NCBI GenBank assembly: GCA_002501805.1
Contig: DAOI01000031.1
Span: 50,220-69,729 of the forward strand
Length of the DNA stretch: 19,510 nt
Direction of reading: 5' to 3'
Origin: Euryarchaeota archaeon UBA463
GTDB taxonomy: Archaea; Thermoplasmatota; Poseidoniia; Poseidoniales; Thalassarchaeaceae
Positions 15,463 through 19,510 of this stretch are shown here, one piece after another; the first letter of the stretch is position 1; each line of letters begins with the position of its first letter. Below the pieces are notes generated by a model, which was not told the DNA's origin, made no database searches, and was given only the letters and a program-made list of their open reading frames with translations. A program made the position numbers and the translations under genes.

Positions 15463-16003
15463 CAGCAGTCCCCTCCATTTGGCTTAAATGCGAAGATAAA
15501 ATTGCAGATACGTGTTTTATCTCGTCTTCATCGAGCGGTTCTGTTTCCCCGTCTCCGGAGGATAGTGACTCGGTGAACCTTACAGCGAGAAGATGGAGAA
15601 TAACAGTGATTAGAATTCCCAGTAATGCGGCGATTCCTAGTATTATGCTATCTGCTTCTGGCGACCAGTTTACGATTATCGAATAGCCTGCAAACAGGAC
15701 GAGTGCCCAGCCTGCGACTAGGCGTGGTTTGTTTGTGACATAGTATATCGGCGCCCCCGAAGCAACAAGAATGAATCCAATCAACGCTGGACCCGCCCAT
15801 TCTAGGGTGGCTAGCATTTCATTGGAGGCTCTGGATTCGGCGGTGAGAAGTCCATCTGGAGGATAGGCTGTCAGTAGAAGGCCTACAAGGAACAATGGTA
15901 ACCCAAATTTTGATCTTCTAAATGCGGGTCCCATCCTGGCCATTGAGTATCCAGAAACCAACAGGGCTAGGCCCAGCCACCATTGCAACCACCACTCCGT
16001 CAC
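15455..16003 (-). CDS. Membrane protein with about five helices, unknown
   Basis: The 182-residue protein has hydrophobic segments near 5-25, 33-51, 67-89, 94-113 and 118-142, and then a soluble acidic tail (GDGETEPLDEDEIKH and onward). The tryptophan-rich start (MTEWWLQWWLGL) enters the first helix directly, and there is no cleavable signal peptide. I do not recognise the family. It is the first gene of a minus-strand run (this gene, the small membrane protein, eL37, purF, propeller/PKD) and shares a 144-base divergent region with the eL42 gene cluster. Confidence 0.68.
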   Translation of the reverse strand: MTEWWLQWWLGLALLVSGYSMARMGPAFRRSKFGLPLFLVGLLLTAYPPDGLLTAESRASNEMLATLEWAGPALIGFILVASGAPIYYVTNKPRLVAGWALVLFAGYSIIVNWSPEADSIILGIAALLGILITVILHLLAVRFTESLSSGDGETEPLDEDEIKHVSAILSSHLSQMEGTADE

Positions 16004-16090
16004 AGGGCACCGGAGAGTAAGGCGATTTTTGTTGATTTTGCTTCGAAGTGGGTTGGTTCGGCAAAATGTTCTAAGTAATTCTCTCGATAG

Positions 16091-16101
16091 ACTTCATAAA
16101 C
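16091..16101 (+). promoter_or_regulatory. Possible TATA element for the eL42-pepE cluster
   Basis: The TATA-like run acttcataaac lies about 47-57 bases before the eL42 ATG at 16148, within the 144-base divergent gap 16004-16147. Transcription starting about 25 bases downstream would leave a leader of roughly 25 bases holding the Shine-Dalgarno GAGGTG at 16136-16141. The match to the archaeal TATA consensus is moderate. I see nothing else in this gap apart from a T-rich patch near 16024-16040. Confidence 0.3.
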
Positions 16102-16147
16102 ATGCCATCGGTCGCCGGCCTCGCTACTAAGCATTGAGGTGCAGTGA

Positions 16148-16429
16148 ATGGTGAAGATGCCGAGGAAGGTTAAGCGCTACAGCCCCGCTGCTGGTAAGCA
16201 CACCGAGCATACTGTGGAGCGTGTCAAGAAGAGGCGCGCCAGTGAGCTTAAGTGGGGACAGAGGAGATTCAGGAAGGTTACTTCCGGTTACCGAGGTTTC
16301 CCAAGGCCGAAGCCTTCTGGAGAGAAGCCTACTAAGAGGGTCAATCTAGTCTACAGGTGTAGTGAGACTGGAAAGGCTCATTCACCCAGGGGCAAGAGGG
16401 CGAGAAAGTTCGAGCTCGTAGATAAGTGA
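16148..16429 (+). CDS. rpl44e: Large ribosomal subunit protein eL42 (L44e), most zinc-ribbon cysteines lost
   Basis: The archaeal/eukaryotic ribosomal protein near the E site. The core KHTEHTVERVKKRRASELKW and GQRRFRKVTSGYRGFPRPKP, EKPTKRVNL and ARKFEL match the family almost throughout. The zinc ribbon is broken: the usual CPxC in the start segment is SPAA (12-15), and the usual CTECGKAH is CSETGKAH, so only Cys71 of four remains. The overall length (93) and all other blocks are normal, so this is a working gene with a zinc-free form of the protein. The ATG at 16148 has GAGGTG six bases upstream; a second ATG at 16157 is possible. It leads the cluster, with eS27 nine bases downstream. Confidence 0.95.
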   Translation: MVKMPRKVKRYSPAAGKHTEHTVERVKKRRASELKWGQRRFRKVTSGYRGFPRPKPSGEKPTKRVNLVYRCSETGKAHSPRGKRARKFELVDK

Positions 16430-16438
16430 GGAATAACA

Positions 16439-16609
16439 ATGTCTGGAAAGTTTCTGAAGATTAGCTGTCGCGACTGTGGCGCAGAGGCAATTGTTTTCGA
16501 TAGAGCATCAACAGAGATTTCTTGCTCAGTATGCGGATCTACTCTTGCCATCCCCAGAGGTGGAAAGTCGGATCTTTCGGGAAGTACCATTGTTGATGTC
16601 CTCGAATGA
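16439..16609 (+). CDS. rps27e: Small ribosomal subunit protein eS27
   Basis: This 56-residue gene begins MSGKFLKISCRDCG and continues AIVFDRASTEISCSVCGS, TLAIPRGGKS, ending TIVDVLE. It is a zinc-ribbon protein of the small ribosomal subunit shared by archaea and eukaryotes. The four zinc cysteines C10, C13, C29 and C32 are intact, unlike those of the neighbouring eL42. Size and blocks match the archaeal family along its whole length. It lies nine bases after eL42 and 13 before aIF2-alpha; the order eL42, eS27, aIF2-alpha, Nop10 is a widespread archaeal cluster. The ATG at 16439 matches the family N-terminus. Confidence 0.95.
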   Translation: MSGKFLKISCRDCGAEAIVFDRASTEISCSVCGSTLAIPRGGKSDLSGSTIVDVLE

Positions 16610-16622
16610 AGGGGGCAAAAAA

Positions 16623-17411
16623 ATGGCAAATACCGAAGAAGAATGGCCGGAAGAAGGAGATCTTCTGATCTGCACTGTCAAGGACATTAAGCAGAATGGG
16701 GCATACTTGAGCCTGGACTCATATGACGGGCGAGAGGGTTTCGTCTTCGTAGGCGAGATTGCAGCTGGTTGGGTACGAAACATCAGGGCCCACGTTAGGG
16801 AGGGCCAGAGGGTTGTAGCCAAAGTAATCCAAGTCAAGAAAGACAGAAAGAGAGTTGAGTTGTCCCTGAAAAGCGTCTCAGAAGAGCGTAGAAGGGACAC
16901 GGTCCAGGCCTGGAAAAATGAGGAGCGCGCAATTCAGATAATGAGAGTAGCCTCGGAAAGGGTTGGGTGGGACGAGAACAAGAGAGACGAGATCTCCAAT
17001 CAGATGACTGAGGCATTTGGAACCTTGTATGGGGCGCTTGAGGAATGCGCGATCAGTGAAACAGCACTAATCGACGCTGGGTTCGAGGGAGGCTGGACAG
17101 AAGTTGTAACTAATCTGGCCATGGAGAACATAATTCCGCCTTTTGTTGAAATCAGAGGAGTATTTGAGATACAGGTCTGGGGTGAAGAAGGAGTCTATGC
17201 CATCAGAGATGCCCTTGTGGAAGCTGAGTCCTGTGCTGAAGGACTAGAAGATGTTACTCTAACCTGTCACTATGATGGGGCTCCAAGCTATAGGGTTGAC
17301 ATCAGAGCACCTGACTATCAAGCGGCTGAGTCCGTATGGATTTCTGCGGTCAAGGCAGTAGAGAGTAGCATGTCATCGGTAGAAGGTTCACTGTCCATAG
17401 AACGGCCTTAG
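16623..17411 (+). CDS. Translation initiation factor aIF2, alpha subunit
   Basis: This subunit of archaeal IF2 works with the beta and gamma subunits to bring initiator tRNA to the small ribosomal subunit. Residues 8-84 are an S1 RNA-binding domain: EEGDLLICTVKDIKQNGAYL, DGREGFVFVGEIAAGWVRNI, VREGQRVVAKVIQVKK and KRVELSLKSVSEERRR are family blocks. Then come the helical domain (TVQAWKNEERA onward) and the C-terminal alpha/beta domain that contacts gamma (FEIQVWGEEGVYAIRDAL). The length is 262 residues, near the normal 265. The open frame runs further upstream across eS27, but the ATG at 16623 matches the family start, with GGGGG upstream. It is 59 bases before Nop10. Confidence 0.95.
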   Translation: MANTEEEWPEEGDLLICTVKDIKQNGAYLSLDSYDGREGFVFVGEIAAGWVRNIRAHVREGQRVVAKVIQVKKDRKRVELSLKSVSEERRRDTVQAWKNEERAIQIMRVASERVGWDENKRDEISNQMTEAFGTLYGALEECAISETALIDAGFEGGWTEVVTNLAMENIIPPFVEIRGVFEIQVWGEEGVYAIRDALVEAESCAEGLEDVTLTCHYDGAPSYRVDIRAPDYQAAESVWISAVKAVESSMSSVEGSLSIERP

Positions 17412-17470
17412 GGCTCAAAGACACCCGCATGGTTCATTGACCATTAGTCGCCGCTAATCGTTTGAGGGCT

Positions 17471-17689
17471 ATGGTCAGATCGAAGTTACAATACTGCAAA
17501 GCATGTGATTTGTACGGCCTTGGGCCCAAATGTGAGAAATGTGGCGAGATGATGGTTTCGTCCGCCCCACTGAAGTACTCACCAGAAGATCCCCAGGGCA
17601 AGAGGCGAAGGGAGAGGGAGAAAGCAGGCAGTGAAGATTGGGTCGACTCTCTGCCGTCGCCATCCGATGGAGGGAGAGATGATGAGTAG
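17471..17689 (+). CDS. nop10: Ribosome biogenesis protein Nop10 (H/ACA RNP component)
   Basis: Nop10 binds the pseudouridine synthase Cbf5 in H/ACA guide-RNA particles that modify rRNA. MVRSKLQYCKACDLYGLGPKC and EKCG give the zinc ribbon (C9, C12, C21, C24), followed by the family run APLKYSPEDPQGKRRRE, which inserts along Cbf5. A Ser/Asp/Gly-rich acidic tail of about 20 residues extends it to 72, against roughly 60 in other archaea. The ATG at 17471 is chosen: family proteins start here, and a gagg sequence sits just upstream. The last bases overlap the start of the PAC2 gene. Confidence 0.93.
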   Translation: MVRSKLQYCKACDLYGLGPKCEKCGEMMVSSAPLKYSPEDPQGKRRREREKAGSEDWVDSLPSPSDGGRDDE

Positions 17690-18446
17690 GACACGTGTTC
17701 ATTGGATAGTCGGAGACGGACTGCCCGAACATGCGGCGGTACTAGAAGCAGTCCCGGGGGTAGGCAACGTGGGTAAGATACTAGTCGACTCACTGGTATC
17801 GAAGCACCCATCTAGAACTCTAGGTTGGATTCTGAACCACGATTTCCCACCTCACTCAACGTTTGACTCTGATGGCCTAATGAGGCCCCCCAGAATGGAG
17901 ATTACATCCGTTCTACTGCCAGATGGCCGGACGGTGATTGTAATCGGAGGAGAGATGCAACCTATGACTTCTGCAGGACAGAACGAGGTAGCTGAAGAGA
18001 TTCTGAGAATCTGCTCGGAATCCTCAACACCAATGCTCCTTGTGCTGGCAGGGTTGGCTTGCGGTTCCGAGGACAAGGGGATTCACGTTATTTGTGCGGA
18101 TGACGGAGTTAGAAGAAGTCTGGAGGAAGATGACATTCCTGTGAGTAGGGAGAGGCCTGAAGCGGGAATGATAGGTGTCGCAGGACTCCTGGTCTCTTTG
18201 TCGTCACTTTTTGGGGTGAAAGCATTTGCACTCGTTGCTGAGACGATGGGAGCTAGCACCGACGTTCTTGCTGCTAGTAGGTTGGCTCACTGGATAGAGA
18301 ATGGGCTAGACTTGCCACTAGATCTAGACATGGACTCCACGGAAGAGACTGCAAAGAAGCTGATGGAGACTTACGAGATCTCGAACTCGCTTGAGGATGC
18401 GCTAGGTATGGATGACCCTGCGCAGACTGGTGATTTCTATGTCTAG
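17679..18446 (+). CDS. PAC2-family protein (proteasome-assembly-chaperone-like)
   Basis: The 255-residue protein has the PAC2 layout: an N-terminal VHWIVGDGLPEHAAVLEAVPGVGNVGKI with the family's 'PGVGNVG', then TSVLLPDGRTVIVIGGEMQP and LLVLAGLACGSEDKGIHVI, then GMIGVAGLLVSLSSLFGVKAFALVAETMG. Eukaryotic PAC2 helps build the 20S proteasome; archaeal members of this fold are often annotated as ATP-grasp-like or chaperone proteins and their exact role is open. The start is one of two tandem ATGs (17679 or 17682), with GGAGG just upstream. It overlaps the end of nop10 by 11 bases, so translation is coupled. Nop10-PAC2 adjacency is common in archaea, which supports the call. pepE begins six bases after its stop. 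Confidence 0.85.
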   Translation: MMSRTRVHWIVGDGLPEHAAVLEAVPGVGNVGKILVDSLVSKHPSRTLGWILNHDFPPHSTFDSDGLMRPPRMEITSVLLPDGRTVIVIGGEMQPMTSAGQNEVAEEILRICSESSTPMLLVLAGLACGSEDKGIHVICADDGVRRSLEEDDIPVSRERPEAGMIGVAGLLVSLSSLFGVKAFALVAETMGASTDVLAASRLAHWIENGLDLPLDLDMDSTEETAKKLMETYEISNSLEDALGMDDPAQTGDFYV

Positions 18447-18452
18447 GGGTGA

Positions 18453-19184
18453 ATGTCAATGAAGATTCTTCTCGGGAGCGGAGGAGTCGGTACCGATGAA
18501 AGAAAGGCGATGTACCAGAGCCTGATGTCAGAGAACTTCTCTGACTGCGATAAGGTGGCCTTCGTCCCATATGCGTCAGATGATCATGATGGGTACACTG
18601 AGAGGATGAGTGGATTCTCAGGGTTAGAGGGGGATTTTGTGGGTATCCATGAGTATGAAGACCCGGTTTCGGCACTAGGCGAGGTCGATGGGATCTATGT
18701 AGGAGGCGGAAACACGTGGCTACTGGTCAGGGAGTTGCACGAAAGGGGCCTAGTCGGGCCTATCAGGGAGGCTGTAATGAGCAGGGGAATTCCTTACGCA
18801 GGAGTTAGCGCGGGGGCGAACGTAGCTTGCCCGACCATGCAGACCACCAATGACATGCCAATAACCATGGTTCCATCATACGAAACCCTCGGACTGGTTC
18901 CGTTCCAGATTAATCCCCACTACTACCCAGGCGGAATCTGGTTCAGGGAGGAAGAGGATGGTGGTTTTTTGAAGCACTTCGGAGAGACTCGCTCTAGGAG
19001 GGTGAGTGAGTTTCATCGTATCAGAGACGAGCCTGTCATCGGCCTGTTCGAGGGATCATACCTGCGTCAAAATGGAGATTTCTTTGAACTGCTTGGAAAC
19101 AAGGCCGCTCTGATGAGGAAGGGGGAGGAAACGGTCACTGTGAGCCCGGGAACCCTACTCTCCGGCGACCTAACCACCGCTTGA
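18453..19184 (+). CDS. pepE: Peptidase E (alpha-aspartyl dipeptidase, family S51)
   Basis: The enzyme cleaves dipeptides with N-terminal aspartate and acts in cytosolic peptide recycling. The family core is intact: VDGIYVGGGNTWLLVREL (78-95), then GVSAGANVACPTMQTTNDMP (117-136) with the nucleophile Ser119 and Asp134, then FQINPHYYPG (151-160) with His156. These match the Ser120/Asp135/His157 triad of the Escherichia enzyme by position. The length (243) is normal to slightly long. There is no signal peptide. The ATG at 18453 starts MSMKILLGSGG; a second ATG at 18459 is possible. It lies six bases after the PAC2 gene, last in the cluster. Its 3' end overlaps the convergent ubiquitin-like gene by 15 bases. 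Confidence 0.92.
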   Translation: MSMKILLGSGGVGTDERKAMYQSLMSENFSDCDKVAFVPYASDDHDGYTERMSGFSGLEGDFVGIHEYEDPVSALGEVDGIYVGGGNTWLLVRELHERGLVGPIREAVMSRGIPYAGVSAGANVACPTMQTTNDMPITMVPSYETLGLVPFQINPHYYPGGIWFREEEDGGFLKHFGETRSRRVSEFHRIRDEPVIGLFEGSYLRQNGDFFELLGNKAALMRKGEETVTVSPGTLLSGDLTTA

Positions 19185-19391
19185 CACCACTACGAGTTCG
19201 ATGCTCACATCGTCACTGATCATCGACGTATGCGGAATGATCGTATCTCCAACTACTGCGAGAACTGTTGAGTGAGCGATTCCCAGCTTATCCAGGACTC
19301 CACCCACTGAGATGGGTACGTCGGATTCGACTGTCATTACGCCCTCGGCGCTCCGCACCTCCACCTGCATGGGCCCGTGGAATCCAGTCAT
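19170..19391 (-). CDS. Ubiquitin-like beta-grasp sulfur-carrier/SAMP-type protein with C-terminal Gly-Gly
   Basis: The 73-residue protein ends exactly in SSGG. It holds a compact beta-grasp pattern: MQVEVRSAEG, then VGGVLDKLGIAHSTVLAVVGD, then DDVSIELVVVSSGG. This is the layout of ThiS/MoaD/Urm1 and the archaeal small modifier proteins. A terminal diglycine of this kind is activated by an E1-like enzyme to carry sulfur (tRNA thiolation, cofactor synthesis) or to tag proteins. No E1, MoaE or thiolation enzyme gene lies in the window, so the use cannot be fixed. The ATG at 19391 is chosen because the longer open frame (to 19475) would run into the tRNA-Ser gene; an ATG at 19370 is also possible. 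Confidence 0.78.
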   Translation of the reverse strand: MTGFHGPMQVEVRSAEGVMTVESDVPISVGGVLDKLGIAHSTVLAVVGDTIIPHTSMISDDVSIELVVVSSGG

Positions 19392-19392
19392 C

Positions 19393-19399
19393 CTTATCT
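19393..19399 (+). promoter_or_regulatory. Possible TATA element for tRNA-Ser
   Basis: The run cttatct lies about 25-32 bases before the tRNA 5' end, the expected distance for an archaeal TATA box. It is directly upstream of the start codon of the opposite-strand ubiquitin-like gene. The match is weak and rests on position and composition. Confidence 0.25.
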
Positions 19400-19424
19400 C
19401 TGATTCGCTGGTGGGAGGATTGCT

Positions 19425-19510
19425 GCCGAGATCGCATAGCCCGGTATTGCGGTGGATTCGAAATCCACTGTCCATTGGACGCGGGGGTTCAAATCCCTCT
19501 CTCGGCGCCA
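19425..19510 (+). tRNA. tRNA-Ser(CGA), complete, with encoded CCA
   Basis: A full class II tRNA folds by eye. The acceptor strand GCCGAGA (19425-19431) pairs perfectly with TCTCGGC (19500-19506), followed by discriminator G and a genome-encoded CCA that ends at the window edge. The anticodon stem GTGGA/TCCAC encloses the loop TTCGAAA with anticodon CGA (19459-19461), which reads UCG serine codons. A long variable arm (GTCC, loop ATT, GGAC) is typical of serine. The T arm has TTCAAAT in its loop. The discriminator G and the long variable arm support the serine identity. No intron is seen. Confidence 0.93.

Noticed and set aside
15429..15686. Plus-strand open frame opposite the membrane-protein pair
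   Set aside because: No recognisable domain; the minus-strand frames show clear transmembrane patterns and overlapping start/stop coupling.
16476..16622. N-terminal extension of aIF2-alpha
   Set aside because: This stretch is the eS27 gene in another frame; the initiation factor begins at 16623 where family similarity starts.
17434..17811. Minus-strand open frame over nop10 and the PAC2 gene
   Set aside because: Pro/Ser/Leu/Arg-rich shadow of two recognised genes.
1..19510. CRISPR array, insertion sequence, integrase, phage or toxin-antitoxin genes
   Set aside because: No regularly spaced repeats, transposase-like frames or terminal inverted repeats were seen, although tRNA genes stand at both ends.

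Overview
The window looks like a piece of a compact archaeal genome, most likely a marine Group II euryarchaeon (Ca. Poseidoniales, Thermoplasmatota). The informational genes are archaeal: eL37, eL42, eS27, aIF2-alpha, Nop10, a PAC2-family protein, archaeal TyrRS, and a diglycine-ended ubiquitin-like protein. Several housekeeping or metabolic genes look bacterial in type: a class II CCA-adding-like nucleotidyltransferase, an MvaS-type HMG-CoA synthase, and an Escherichia-type PurF. Acyl-CoA oxidation genes point to a heterotroph. The lineage call is an inference from gene content, without any database search.

Layout. Bases 1-24 are the 5' end of a tRNA (minus strand) cut by the window edge. 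From 45 to 2416 (+) lie a divergent isoaspartyl-methyltransferase-like protein and the class II nucleotidyltransferase. At 2417-2950 (-) is a GcvH-like protein without the lipoyl lysine, divergent from an acyl-CoA dehydrogenase (3064-4239, +). From 7532 down to 4264 (-) run a DUF5611-like protein, TyrRS and HMG-CoA synthase. At 7612-8823 (+) is a membrane-anchored, propeller-like surface protein. From 8872 to 11804 (+) lie glutaryl-CoA dehydrogenase and both electron-transfer flavoprotein subunits, a natural dehydrogenase/acceptor set. From 16003 down to 11801 (-) run two small membrane proteins, eL37, PurF and a propeller/PKD protein. From 16148 to 19184 (+) is a tight translation and protein-turnover cluster: eL42, eS27, aIF2-alpha, Nop10, PAC2 and peptidase E. 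The window closes with a ubiquitin-like carrier protein (-) and a complete tRNA-Ser(CGA) (+).

How the genes work together. The two acyl-CoA dehydrogenases should pass electrons to the ETF encoded beside one of them, feeding the respiratory chain from lysine, tryptophan or short-chain acyl-CoA breakdown. HMG-CoA synthase supplies the mevalonate route to archaeal lipids. The 16-19 kb cluster combines ribosome, initiation, rRNA modification and peptide turnover functions. Gene packing is extreme: several convergent pairs abut or overlap by up to 15 bases, and no gap between genes exceeds about 145 bases, so no stretch over 300 bases lacks a gene. I saw no insertion sequence, CRISPR array, phage gene or integrase. 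No clear new multi-gene system is visible. The oddities are at the level of single proteins, chiefly the lysine-less GcvH-like protein, the bacterial-type enzymes, the cysteine-poor eL42, and a PKD/propeller protein without a signal peptide.
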